Below, piece after piece: positions 28,001 to 35,586 of a stretch of 64,000 nt of DNA. Under the pieces are notes generated by a model. The model was not told the DNA's origin, made no database searches, and saw only the letters and a program-made list of their open reading frames with translations. This stretch comes from Microlunatus soli (lineage in GTDB: Bacteria; Actinomycetota; Actinomycetes; Propionibacteriales; Propionibacteriaceae). A program made the position numbers and the translations under genes. The stretch spans positions 1,488,001-1,552,000 of the forward strand of contig NZ_LT629772.1 in NCBI RefSeq assembly GCF_900105385.1, read 5' to 3'. The first letter of the stretch is position 1; each line of letters begins with the position of its first letter.

Positions 28001-28650
28001 TAGCGGATCTCCTCGATGGTGTCGCCGAAGAAGTCGATCCGGACCGGGTGTTCCTCGGTCGGTGGGAAGACGTCGACGATGCCGCCGCGGACGGCGAACT
28101 CGCCGCGTCGCTCGACCAGGTCGACCCGGACGTAGGCGGCATCCACCAGGGCGCGAGCCAGGTCGGAGATGTCGAAGTCCTCGCCGGTGCGGAGCCGGAC
28201 CGGCTTCAGGTCGGCCAGCCCCCTGACCTGCGGCTGCAGCACGCTGCGGATCGGTGCGACGATGATCTTGAGCGGCGTCTCGTCCGCCGTGGGATGGACG
28301 AGCCGGCGCAGCACTGCCAGCCGCCGGCCGACGGTGTCGGACCGCGGACTCAGCCGCTCGTGCGGCAGCGTCTCCCAGGCCGGGTAATAGGCGACCAGGT
28401 CCGGGTCCATCAGAGACTGCAGGGTCTCGGTGACGTCCTCGGCCTCACGGTAGGTCGAGGTGACCAGCAGCACCGGCGCGTCGGCGCCGCCACGGTCGGT
28501 GGCCGCGGTCATGGCCGCGGCGAAAAGGGGGCGCATCGGTGCCGGCATGGTCAGGTCCAGCGCGTTCACGGCATGCGAGCGCGCATCACCGATGGCTTCG
28601 GAGATGGTGGGTTCTGTTGCAAGAAGGTCGACGAGTCCCGAAAGGGTCAC
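25042..28650 (-). CDS. mfd: transcription-repair coupling factor Mfd
   Basis: A 1202-residue ATP-dependent translocase that removes stalled RNA polymerase from DNA damage and recruits UvrA. Domains in order: UvrB-homology region (about 1-300, with YYPAWETLPHERLSPRSDT), the RNA-polymerase-interaction/CarD-like domain at about 520-600 (LQPGDAIVHEQHGVGRY), the RecG-like motor with Walker A GDVGYGKTE and DEEQ (VIIDEEQRFGVEH), the TRG motif region, and the C-terminal UvrA-masking domain. Length is normal. It starts with GTG. It is monocistronic here, separated by repeats and accessory genes from mazG and eno. Confidence 0.98.
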   Translation of the reverse strand: MTLSGLVDLLATEPTISEAIGDARSHAVNALDLTMPAPMRPLFAAAMTAATDRGGADAPVLLVTSTYREAEDVTETLQSLMDPDLVAYYPAWETLPHERLSPRSDTVGRRLAVLRRLVHPTADETPLKIIVAPIRSVLQPQVRGLADLKPVRLRTGEDFDISDLARALVDAAYVRVDLVERRGEFAVRGGIVDVFPPTEEHPVRIDFFGDTIEEIRYFAVADQRSSDLTTDDITASPCRELLLTDQVKQRAAELMEAHPELSEMLERIAAGHAVEGMESLSPALVDGMELLVDLLPDGTHVLVADPELVRTRSADLVKTSEEFLGASWAAAAGGGQAPIDLGSSSYRPLAEVREHALDRGLAWWTLSVFSAGPEQQSGPIRTEEGEIIDFSTAVSTLGVSSRTVEAQLPETHRGDAEKSIAEIADHARDGWRVVLVAEGKGTAQRMVQLLGEQDIAARLIDDLGTAPEPQLVSVSTGELRTGLLVDKIKLAVYTTGDLSGQHQVDRSERKMPARRKKQIDPLELQPGDAIVHEQHGVGRYREMVQRTVAGSTREYLVVEYAASKRGQPGDRLYVPMDQLDLVTRYVGGEAPSLDRMGGSDWAKRKGRARKAVREIAAELIKLYAARQASRGHAFAPDTTWQRELEDAFNFVETPDQLACIDEVKHDMEQVIPMDRLICGDVGYGKTEIAVRAAFKAVQDGKQVAILVPTTLLVQQHYNTFADRYAGFPIKVGALSRFSSDADSKATVAGLADGSVDVVVGTHRLISDKIRFKDLGLVIIDEEQRFGVEHKESLKRLRMDVDVLAMSATPIPRTLEMAVTGIREMSTITTPPEERHPVLTFAGPYDEAQVTAAIRRELMREGQVFFVHNRVQSIEKAARRIRELVPEARVVTAHGQMGEHQLEQVMVDFWERRADVLVATTIVEAGLDISTANTLIVERSDTLGLSQLHQLRGRVGRSRERGYAYFLYPPEKPLTETAHDRLATIAAHTDLGAGMAVAMKDLEIRGAGNLLGGQQSGHIADVGFDLYVRLVGEAVAEFRGDGVEPEAEVKIELPIEAHLPTDYVESERLRLEMYKRIAEVREPADIEAVRAELTDRYGAPGSEVESLLAVARFRLLARQAGLSEVVIAGNFIRFAPVDLAESKQLRLKRLYPGSVVKEKAGLMLVPKPKSPQIGGPPIKDLELLDWCTEVVSNVLIATNAPAS

Positions 28651-28788
28651 CGGGTAACCCTACTCGCGATGGTTCCACGGCCGGAATCGTGGCTGTGGAT
28701 GACCGGCTCCCGCCGCGCCGTACTGTCGTGGGTCCTGAACACTGAGGTGTCGCGTAACGAGCAGCACCAGACGAGTGCTCATGGCGTT

Positions 28789-28944
28789 CCCGGCACACAT
28801 CGCAACTCGTGTTACCACATCGCCTTGGCGGCAGCACCACACCGGGACATATCGCAACCGGTGCTACCAAATCGCCCCAGAACCAGCGTCATCCCGGCAC
28901 ACATCGCACCTGGTGTTACCGAATCGCCCTGCGGCGGATCGAGC
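28789..28944. repeat. 52-base tandem repeat, three units
   Basis: Units start at 28789, 28841 and 28893. The first 36 bases of each are well conserved (on the minus strand GGCGATTTGGTAGCACC, then a variable base pair, TTGCGAT and a G-rich end), and the remaining 16 bases vary. It lies between mfd and the SH3 genes. Confidence 0.85.
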
Positions 28945-29445
28945 CGCGCGGTCGCGCACGTCGGCGGATCCCGGTCGCGCCGCCTCAGGAGCCGAGTCGT
29001 GACGATCCCGGCAGCGATGTCGGCCCGCTCGGTTTCGACGAATCGGAGCAACCGGAGCCGGTCGAGATCCGTCGGACGGAACTGTCGACGGCGTCGTCAT
29101 CGGGCGGCGGCCCACGTCTGCACGATGCGCAACGGCAGGTCGTCGGCGGAATCGAAGCAGCGTCTCGCCGGTTCGCGACGGACCGACGACATCGCCAAGC
29201 GCTACGACCACGAACGAACCGGCACCGGCCTCCTGGATCATCGACCTGACGATCGCCGGGTGACCTCCCAGGAACTGCGCGAACCTCGACACGTCGAAGG
29301 CATCGTTGCCCAGGACGGCGATTCCATGATCGTTACCGCCCGCCCGGTTGTCCGGCTCAGCTGGCAGCGACTCCTCGGATCGTGCCGGAGAGCGGCCCGG
29401 ACAGGGCCGATGGCCGCATCCGGGCAGTCGCTCCGTGGTGCTGGT
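28945..29445. other. gene-free stretch with possible minus-strand gene remnant
   Basis: No intact gene. On the minus strand short protein-like pieces in different frames (for example HPAIVRSMIQEAGAGSFVVV near 29250 and LLRFVETERADIAAGIVTTR near 29050) suggest a degraded coding sequence, but I cannot name it. With 28651-28788 and the 52-base repeats this forms a nearly 800-base gap before the next gene. Confidence 0.35.
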
Positions 29446-30015
29446 TCAGTTGTCCCAACGGCACCACTGTGGAGCCTTGCCGACGTTGTCGACGTAGCGG
29501 GCGGAGACCCAACCCTTCTCGCTGGTCAGGTACCAGCGGTTGTTGCCGCCGACGCTCTGGCCGGGTTGCTTGCAGATCACGCTGAACGACGTGGATTTCC
29601 CGATCGTCCCGGTGCGCTTGTCGCTGGTGTTCGGTCCGTGCCGGACCGACAGCGTTGCAGTGGCCTTGGCCTTGGCCGTGTCGCCGGTGCAGCGCGGCGG
29701 CTTCTTGCCCAGCAGCTTGACGTAGCGGCCGGAGATCCACTGACTGCTCGGGCTGTCGGTCTGCCCGGCGTACCAGGTGCGATTGCCGTCGACCGAGGTG
29801 CCGTAGACCCAACAGCCGAGTCCTACCTTCTCGCCCTTCTTGAGGTGATCGACCTTGGAGGCGTGGGTGCTCGGCGCATACCGGACCGACAGTCCGCCGG
29901 AGGCGGTCACCTGACCCTGGTAGTCCGCTGCCTGTGCGGTGCCGGCGCCCAATGCCAAGGTCCCGGCGGTGGCTGCTGCGAGCGCCGCTGCCGTGGCGGC
30001 AATCTTCTTGATCAT
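29446..30015 (-). CDS. secreted bacterial SH3-like protein (paralogue 2)
   Basis: A 189-residue exported protein. A classical signal peptide, MIKKIAATAAALAAATAGTL to AQA, ends at about residue 31. Two SH3_3-type repeats follow: SVRYAPSTHASKVDHLKKGE to WISGRYVKLL (about 43-105) and LSVRHGPNTSDKRTGTIGKS to GWVSARYVDNVG (about 117-183). Each has cysteines (GCWV, RC; ICK, WC) that could form disulphides. It probably binds cell-wall peptides or sugars. AGGGGAG precedes ATG 30015. It is a tandem paralogue of the next gene and separated from it by a hairpin terminator. Confidence 0.83.
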   Translation of the reverse strand: MIKKIAATAAALAAATAGTLALGAGTAQAADYQGQVTASGGLSVRYAPSTHASKVDHLKKGEKVGLGCWVYGTSVDGNRTWYAGQTDSPSSQWISGRYVKLLGKKPPRCTGDTAKAKATATLSVRHGPNTSDKRTGTIGKSTSFSVICKQPGQSVGGNNRWYLTSEKGWVSARYVDNVGKAPQWCRWDN

Positions 30016-30051
30016 GAACTCCCCTTGGTGATGCGTGTCGATGAAAGGTGC

Positions 30052-30083
30052 GGCCCCGGCGGTGATGCGGTACCGCCGAGGCC
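30052..30083 (-). terminator. hairpin between the two SH3 genes
   Basis: Twelve-base arms (30052-30063 and 30072-30083) with one mismatch and an eight-base loop. It lies 45 bases after the stop of the upstream SH3 gene, so the two paralogues probably have separate transcripts. Confidence 0.65.
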
Positions 30084-30128
30084 ACACGTCATGGCCCTGC
30101 CCCCGAGCCGGGCCAGTCCTGGGACGGA

Positions 30129-30695
30129 TCAGACGCAGTGATTCGGCGCCCGTCCGACGTTGTCGATGTATCGGGCGGAGACCCACTTGTGGTCGGTCGT
30201 CCAATACCAGAGCTTGTTGCCGTTGACGCTCTGCGACGGCAACTTGCAGATGATGTCGACGCCAACGCCCCTGGCGATCGAGCCCGAACGGGGGTCTGCG
30301 GTGGTCGGTCCGGTGCGCTTGCTGACCGTGGTCGTCGCCCGACCGACGAACCGTTCGCTGTTGCCGCACCAGCCCGGCGTCGACCCGATGTTGGTCACGT
30401 AGCGGGCCGCGATCCATTCGTGGCCGCCGAAGCTGTCGCCGGGCAGCAAGTACCAGCGGTTGTTGCCGCCGACACTGGTGCCGGTCACCTTGCAGTTGAG
30501 CGGAACCACCTTGCCGTACTTGATCGAGGTCAGGTACTTGGCGTGACTGCTCGGCGCATACCGGACCGAGAGGCTCGGCTTGGCGATGATCTTGCCGTCC
30601 GAGCTTGCTGCGTCGGCCGTCGTCGCCCCGAGCGACACCAGGCCTGCTCCTGCTGTCAGGGCGGCCACGGCCACGCTGACGACCTTCTTGATCAT
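30129..30695 (-). CDS. secreted bacterial SH3-like protein (paralogue 1)
   Basis: A 188-residue exported protein with signal peptide MIKKVVSVAVAALTAGAGLV to ADA (about residue 30). It has two SH3-like repeats, LSVRYAPSSHAKYLTSIKYG to WIAARYVTNIG and VSKRTGPTTADPRSGSIARG to WVSARYIDNVG. The repeats share GTSVGGNNRWYL and SARY(I/V)DNVG with the neighbouring paralogue, so the pair arose by tandem duplication. Cysteines recur at matching places. The likely role is cell-surface or peptidoglycan binding; no catalytic domain is attached. AAAGGGG precedes ATG 30695. Confidence 0.83.
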   Translation of the reverse strand: MIKKVVSVAVAALTAGAGLVSLGATTADAASSDGKIIAKPSLSVRYAPSSHAKYLTSIKYGKVVPLNCKVTGTSVGGNNRWYLLPGDSFGGHEWIAARYVTNIGSTPGWCGNSERFVGRATTTVSKRTGPTTADPRSGSIARGVGVDIICKLPSQSVNGNKLWYWTTDHKWVSARYIDNVGRAPNHCV

Positions 30696-31053
30696 GATTG
30701 AACCCCTTTGTCTGCGGGACCCCGACAGATCCCGACACCATGACGCTAGACCCGGCCGACGAGCCCCGGGAGTGCCTTTCGGACAGATCCGCATCTCAGC
30801 AGACCAAGATCATCCTCAAGGCGTACGGACACCGATCGGCTGTGCACCCACAAGCCGAGCTGGTAGTCCCCTCGCGGGCGGCGGCGATCCAAGACGCTCC
30901 CGACTCGGACGCCGGATCGGTCATCCTCTTGCTCACCGGCGCACCCCCAAGTCGATCTTGTACCGCCACCTCCCGACGAGGTGGTGATGATGACGTTAGG
31001 AGGGCAACGGCTCAACGAGACGACCGTGCCATCACGGCTTTCTCACAACTGGC
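30696..31053. other. gene-free stretch upstream of the SH3 genes
   Basis: It holds the promoter of the SH3 gene at 30695 and a clean hairpin CCACCTC / GAGGTGG at 30966-30984, which is a possible terminator for the gene at 31054. I looked for a ydaO-type riboswitch, common before actinobacterial wall-protein genes, and do not see one. Confidence 0.45.
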
Positions 31054-31386
31054 TCACGGTTGTGCTGCGGGGGCCTGCCGGGCGTCGATGGCTTCCATCC
31101 AGTGCACGGCGACGGCGGCGAGTTGGAGCAGTTCGGCACGCAATCGGGCCGGGTCGTCCTCGGCCATCGCCTCGCAGAACTCCTCGTACAGGATGTGTTC
31201 CCAGCTGCCTGCGCCGCGTTCGAAGGCTCGATCACAGCGGGTCCGCGCGAAGCGCACGTCCAGTTCGGGGACCTCGGACAGGGTGTAGTCGGCACCGGTG
31301 CCATCGGGATGGTTCTGCTCCCCCCATCGTGCGTCCTGCCGCGCTCGTTCGGCGGCGACGTCGGCCAGTACGTCGGTCAGGCTCAT
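31054..31386 (-). CDS. small MazG-like/phage-type NTP-pyrophosphohydrolase-fold protein
   Basis: A 110-residue cytoplasmic protein. The pattern DVAAERARQDARWGEQ at the N-terminus and HILYEEFCEAMAEDDPARLRAELLQLAAVAVHWMEAIDAR at the C-terminus matches the short MazG-like proteins found in phages and actinobacteria. Acidic helix residues (EEFCEA, RAELLQLAAV) would sit where MazG binds metal. The enzymatic activity is unproven. ATG at 31386 is preferred to an upstream start at 31419, since GGGGAC precedes it. Its 5' half overlaps the LapA-like frame, which is discussed there. Confidence 0.7.
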   Translation of the reverse strand: MSLTDVLADVAAERARQDARWGEQNHPDGTGADYTLSEVPELDVRFARTRCDRAFERGAGSWEHILYEEFCEAMAEDDPARLRAELLQLAAVAVHWMEAIDARQAPAAQP

Positions 31387-31615
31387 GGTCCCCAGCATCG
31401 CACTGCTGTTCATCGACACCGGGCACCTGGTGTCCCGGCTCCCCCTTCGGCGTCACCTTCCGGGCCGCCCGGCGGCGCGCCGACAGCCAACCGGCGACGC
31501 CGCCGATCAGGAAGATCCCCGCCAGTGTCAGCCACAACGGCAACGTGGCGACCGGCACGATCAGACGGATCTGGACCGCCTGCCGGTTCTCGACGATGAA
31601 GACCACTGCCAGCAC
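31232..31615 (-). pseudogene. LapA-domain (DUF1049) membrane protein, probably a truncated remnant
   Basis: Residues 1-60 read as a LapA family protein: VVFIVENRQAVQIRLIVPVATLPLWLTL and a second helix LAGIFLIGGVAGWLSARRRAARK. The normal N-terminal half-helix is cut by an in-frame TAG nine codons before the first GTG. The frame then runs without stop far into the MazG-like gene (150-base overlap), giving an unnatural Arg-rich tail. Intact LapA proteins end soon after the Arg cluster. I take this as a gene with a lost start and a lost stop, perhaps non-functional. Confidence 0.55.
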
Positions 31616-31809
31616 GATCAGAGCGCCGTCGATGATCTAGTGTCCTAGCGCGGGTGGATCCGCTGCCGTCGATCGGTGACCTGCTCACGGTCCGTTGTCA
31701 TGATTGATGATGTTCCGCCGAGCTCAGCGCAGTCCATCACCATCCAGCGGATCCGCGCCCGTCCGGTCGGGAGTCGCGGCGCGAATGTGCGTGGCACTAC
31801 GCTGCCGCC

Positions 31810-32220
31810 ATGGCCTACGTCCCGATACTCGGTCGGCTGGTCGGTTGCCGGCTCTACTCGGTGCAGTTCGTGATGGACTACGTCCAGCTGTGGTTCGACA
31901 ATGATCATTCCGACCGGCCGATGCTGAACAGCTACGCCTGGCCGGCAGTGATCACCGACGGCGTCCGGTGGACCGAAGGTGACCTGGGGTGGGCCGACGC
32001 GCTGCGGTCCTTCATCCCGCAGATCGTCATAGCGACCCGAGAGGGAGACCGCGAAGGACTGGTCATCGAACTGCCATCCGGAACGCTCCAGATCAACCCG
32101 ACCTGGGACGAACTCGACGAGATCGGACCCGAGATCGCCGAACTGCACGGATTCGCCGATCGGCACTGGATGGCCTGGCGAGCTGGGGAGGAGTCCTTCG
32201 AGCACCTCGCCCGGCACTGA
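31810..32220 (+). CDS. hypothetical protein, soluble, about 136 residues
   Basis: A compact, Trp-rich, acidic protein (GCRLYSVQFVMDYVQLWFDN, then WPAVITDGVRWTEGDLGWADALRSFIPQIV and a C-terminal WMAWRAGEESFEHLARH). No signal peptide or membrane helix is visible. I recognise no family with confidence; the layout resembles small single-domain proteins of unknown function common in actinobacteria. It stands alone between convergent and divergent neighbours. ATG at 31810 is the first start. Confidence 0.65.
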   Translation: MAYVPILGRLVGCRLYSVQFVMDYVQLWFDNDHSDRPMLNSYAWPAVITDGVRWTEGDLGWADALRSFIPQIVIATREGDREGLVIELPSGTLQINPTWDELDEIGPEIAELHGFADRHWMAWRAGEESFEHLARH

Positions 32221-32303
32221 CCTCTCAGCCCTCCTCGCCGTACCCGGAAATGATCATCGGCGACACTCGCCGCCGAGTGCCGCCGATGATGGTGGGTGAT
32301 GCG

Positions 32304-32846
32304 TCAGTCGTCCAGCGCCTCGGCACCGGCCTGGGCGAACTTCTGATCGAGATCACCGCTCGGAGCGCCGGCGACTCCGACACCCGCGATCGGGGCGTCC
32401 TTGGAGGTGACCGGGGCGCCACCACCGAGGAACAGGGTGCCCGGGATGTCCTTCAGGTTGGGCGTCTGCTCGAGCCGCTCGACGAGTTCGGATGTCGGGG
32501 CGTTCCACGCGACAGCGGTGTAGGCCTTCCGCACCGCCGACTCCGGCGACTGCGGTCCTGCACCGTCGCCCCGCAGGGTGACAATCGTGTTGCCGTTGCG
32601 GTCGACGACGGCGACCGAGACCCGCTGGTCCTCCTTCTCCGCCGCGTTCATAGCGGCCTGGGCAGCCTCGGTTGCGGCTGCCACGGTGAGGTGGCTGGAC
32701 TGCATGACGTTCGTGTTGGCCGCAGCTGCGGGAGCCTCGGTGGCCGGCTCTGCCTGGGCGGTCGCGAGGGCACCGAAGGCGCCGACTGCCACGGTGGCCG
32801 CAGCGACACCGGTCAGCACACGGGTACGCAGGGACAGCTTGTTCAT
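32304..32846 (-). CDS. secreted HbpS/GlcG-type heme-binding protein
   Basis: A 180-residue exported protein with a signal peptide (LSLRTRVLTGVAAATVAVGA to AQA) and a mature GlcG/HbpS domain: LTVAAATEAAQAAMNAAEKED, VSVAVVDRNGNTIVTLRGDG, RKAYTAVAW and the C-terminal APIAGVGVAGAPSG. In Streptomyces, HbpS binds heme outside the cell and talks to the SenS kinase. Here the gene is divergent from a SenS/SenR-like pair 215 bases away, which supports the same role. It probably shares the intergenic control region 32847-33061. Confidence 0.85.
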   Translation of the reverse strand: MNKLSLRTRVLTGVAAATVAVGAFGALATAQAEPATEAPAAAANTNVMQSSHLTVAAATEAAQAAMNAAEKEDQRVSVAVVDRNGNTIVTLRGDGAGPQSPESAVRKAYTAVAWNAPTSELVERLEQTPNLKDIPGTLFLGGGAPVTSKDAPIAGVGVAGAPSGDLDQKFAQAGAEALDD

Positions 32847-33061
32847 GAGGATTCCTTCGACTCGGAGCTTGGGGACGGGAAGCCTTCTGCTGTCCCGCTC
32901 TGGTATCCATGCTCAGCCCGGAACCTGCGCCATGGCGTCGATCGTCAGGCTGACAGCTGAGCGCCGGAGGGACCAGGCCTGGGTCATCCGATCGGTTGAC
33001 CCAGGCACGGATCCACTCCCGATAGCCTGGAAACGGTGCGGCGACGATCAGGGAGGTGCAT

Positions 33062-34279
33062 GTGACGGACGATGCGGCTCCGGCGGGTCCTCCCAGGGAC
33101 TCCGATGCCCGCTGGTTGGCGACAGTGATGCATGTCGCGTTCTTCGTGCTGCTGTCCTCGTCCTTGACCCGCTTCTTGATCGTTCACTTCGACAAGCCCA
33201 TCTCGGTGTGGGTGATCCTGCTGGCCATCGCCCTTGCCGTGTTGTACGTCTTCGGACCGGTCGCCGGGCCGGCCGAGAGGACGGTCCCGGTCAGCACGTC
33301 GTCCAGGCTCTGGCTCGCGGCCGTGATCACCTGCTGGGCGACATTGGTGATCCTCGCGCCGAGCTTCGGCTGGTGCGCGGTACCGCTGTTCTACACGGCA
33401 CTGCGGATGCTCCGGCCGCAGGCGGCGATCGTCCTGGTCGTGTTGTTCACCGCTCTGGTGGTCGCTGCGCAGGTCAGGCTGCGGATGAAGTTCGGCTTCG
33501 ATCCCAATCTGATGTTCGCTCCCCCGGCCGTCGCCGCGGTGGCAACGGCGATGTTCATCTACTCCCAGCGCCAGGCCGACCGGCTGCGTGATGCCATCGC
33601 CGATCTGGTGGAGACCCGCCGCGAGCTGGCGGCAACCGAACGGCGTGCGGGCACCTTGACCGAACGCCAGCGCTTGTCGATGGAGATCCACGACAGTCTC
33701 GCGCAGGGCTTGTCCAGCCAGCAGATGCTGTTGCAGGCGGCGAACCGGCTCTGGGACAGCGATCCCGACGCCGCGCACCGTCATCTCCGGTCCGCCGAGA
33801 GCATCGCGGAACGCAATCTCATCGAGGCTCGGCGCTTCGTTCATGATCTTGCACCCGCTGACCTGGCTGAGGGCAACGGCCTGGACGATGCGCTGCGTTC
33901 GTTGGCCGAACGAGAGTCCACCGACTCCCTCCGGGTCCGTTTCCACCAGGACGGTACGTCGGCAACGCCGCTTCCCGAACGCGTCCAGTCGACCTTGCTA
34001 CGGATCGCGCAGGGCGCACTGGCCAACGTCCGCGAGCATGCCGACGCTGGCGTGGCCGTGATCACCGTCACCTATCTCGATGATCAGGTGATGCTGGACA
34101 TTGCTGACAACGGTCGGGGATTCACACCCACACAGGGATCTGATGGCTTCCGGGGCCACGGCCTCCCGGCTATGCGCGCCCGCGCCCAACAGGTCGGCGG
34201 CACCGTCACCGTCGAATCGACCCCCGGCGAGAGCACCGTCGTGTCGGCGGCGATCCCGCTCGGTAACCCGACGTCATGA
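33062..34279 (+). CDS. sensor histidine kinase, SenS/NarL type
   Basis: A 405-residue membrane kinase. Five hydrophobic segments fill residues 20-168. The dimerisation domain holds the phosphoacceptor His210 in RQRLSMEIHDSLAQGL, and the ATPase domain shows NVREHADAG, DNGRGF and the GHGLPAMRARAQQVGG box. Five helices with a HisKA_3 core match SenS. GTG at 33062 is taken because GGGAGG lies five bases before it; the open frame also has an earlier GTG overlapping that site. It is followed directly by its response regulator and is divergent from the HbpS-like gene. Confidence 0.9.
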   Translation: MTDDAAPAGPPRDSDARWLATVMHVAFFVLLSSSLTRFLIVHFDKPISVWVILLAIALAVLYVFGPVAGPAERTVPVSTSSRLWLAAVITCWATLVILAPSFGWCAVPLFYTALRMLRPQAAIVLVVLFTALVVAAQVRLRMKFGFDPNLMFAPPAVAAVATAMFIYSQRQADRLRDAIADLVETRRELAATERRAGTLTERQRLSMEIHDSLAQGLSSQQMLLQAANRLWDSDPDAAHRHLRSAESIAERNLIEARRFVHDLAPADLAEGNGLDDALRSLAERESTDSLRVRFHQDGTSATPLPERVQSTLLRIAQGALANVREHADAGVAVITVTYLDDQVMLDIADNGRGFTPTQGSDGFRGHGLPAMRARAQQVGGTVTVESTPGESTVVSAAIPLGNPTS

Positions 34280-34289
34280 GGACCACGCC

Positions 34290-34913
34290 ATGAACCCGGT
34301 ACGCCTTGTCGTCTGCGACGATCACGTCGTGGTCCGTGCCGGGCTGCTCGCTCTGCTGGGCAGCGAACCGGACATCGAGGTCGTCGGCGAGGCCGGCAGC
34401 GGCGAGGAGGCGATCGCGATGGCCGCGAAGTTGCGGCCCGATGTGGTGCTGATGGACCTGCAGTTGGGTGACGGGATCGACGGCGTCGAAGCGACCCGAC
34501 GGATCGCCACGACCGGCGTGCAGGTGCTCGTCCTCACCACCTATGACACCGACGCCGACATCACCCGGGCCATCGGTGCCGGCGCCACCGGCTACCTGCT
34601 CAAGGCCGAACGCCCCGAAGAACTCTTCGCCGCGATCCGTGCCGCGGCCGTAGGCCGGACGACGCTCTCCGCGCCGGTCGCGGATCGGGTGATGAATCAG
34701 ATGCGCGGAACCGCACCTGCTCGCCTGACCCGACGCGAGACCGAGATCCTGAAGCTGCTCGCCGACGGAATCGGCAATCGGGAGATCTCCCGGACGCTGT
34801 TCATCAGCGAAGCAACAGTCAAAACGCATCTGGGCCGGATCTACAGCAAGCTGGGTGTCGAGACCCGCGCCGGAGCAGTGGCCGCGGCTCACGAACTCCG
34901 GCTCCTTCCGTGA
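34290..34913 (+). CDS. response regulator, NarL/LuxR type (SenR-like)
   Basis: A 207-residue regulator. The receiver domain has acidic Asp10-Asp11 and the phosphoacceptor Asp56 in VVLMDLQLGDG, with switch LTTYD and conserved Lys in GYLLKAE. The C-terminal LuxR-type helix-turn-helix is LTRRETEILKLLADGIGNRE followed by TLFISEATVKTHLGRIYSKLGV. It is the partner of the kinase ten bases upstream. Likely targets include the divergent HbpS-like gene. Confidence 0.93.
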   Translation: MNPVRLVVCDDHVVVRAGLLALLGSEPDIEVVGEAGSGEEAIAMAAKLRPDVVLMDLQLGDGIDGVEATRRIATTGVQVLVLTTYDTDADITRAIGAGATGYLLKAERPEELFAAIRAAAVGRTTLSAPVADRVMNQMRGTAPARLTRRETEILKLLADGIGNREISRTLFISEATVKTHLGRIYSKLGVETRAGAVAAAHELRLLP

Positions 34914-35083
34914 CGTCAAGCAACCAGGTCAGACTCCGCGGGTGCTGAGAGGTCATCCTCCGATCGATGATCAAGTCGTGCCGCGCCGCAGTGCCGTTGC
35001 CCTCACAGTCCGGCTCCGACATCGCCGACTGGTGCATGGTTGTCCGTAGCTGCTCCGGCAAAATCCCGCCGCCCCGTGCTCCG
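34914..35083. other. gene-free stretch after the response regulator
   Basis: No gene seen. It runs into the tandem repeat at 35084. No strong hairpin with a T-run was found. Confidence 0.4.
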
Positions 35084-35218
35084 CCGGAAATTCAGACACT
35101 CGTCCACATTCCCAAGCCCACCGCCGGTCAACCCGCGAAACCCGGACACTCGTCCACTTTTCCCAGGCTCAACGCCAGGTCGACGCGAGAAGTTTCGGAC
35201 ATTCGTCCACGTTTCGCG
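35084..35218. repeat. about 50-base tandem repeat, three degenerate units
   Basis: The shared core GACACTCGTCCAC (GACATTCGTCCAC in the third) appears at 35095, 35145 and 35198. The bases around it (CGCGAAA before, TTTCCC after) are partly conserved. The spacing is about 50-53 bases. Confidence 0.8.
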
Positions 35219-35586
35219 GGTAGCAGACGGCTCGGGCCGCTCGGCTGACCTCGGCCGTTCACCGACGCCGCCACCTTCGCCACCGGCCGGCACACGGTGC
35301 CAACTTCCACGGCGTCGTCGATTGGTGCCCGGCAGCTACCCGCGGGAATCGCGCCCTCGCTCTCGTCAATCTGCGCAGTGACCTCGAGTGGCGAGCCTTC
35401 GACCGCGACCTGAGGTGGACGGTCCCACCGGCGGCTATCGATGGACCTGACGCCATCGTGCGCACCACCGTCGAGCCAGGCGTGCTTACTGCGTCCGAGA
35501 TGAGTACGTCTTGTTGAGCGGAGTGCAGGATCTGGCCGGGTCTGGCGCGGTACCGCTCGCGATCAACCAGGCTGTGTTGAAAACGG
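35219..35586. other. gene-free stretch with possible plus-strand gene remnant
   Basis: One plus-strand frame reads GNRALALVNLRSDLEWRAFD and DGPDAIVRTTVEPGVLTASE before a TGA at about 35516, with no proper start upstream. It looks like the 3' end of a lost gene. I cannot name the family. Confidence 0.35.

Noticed and set aside
28789-28944. CRISPR array
   Set aside because: Three units only, conserved part longer than the variable part (36 against 16 bases), and no cas genes nearby.
25480-30141. 1553-codon plus-strand frame across mfd and beyond
   Set aside because: It is antisense to mfd; the length comes from GC bias (few stops), and the composition (Arg, Gly, Asp, His) is not protein-like.
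30696-31053. ydaO-type (c-di-AMP) riboswitch before the SH3 genes
   Set aside because: The characteristic conserved blocks are not present on the minus strand.
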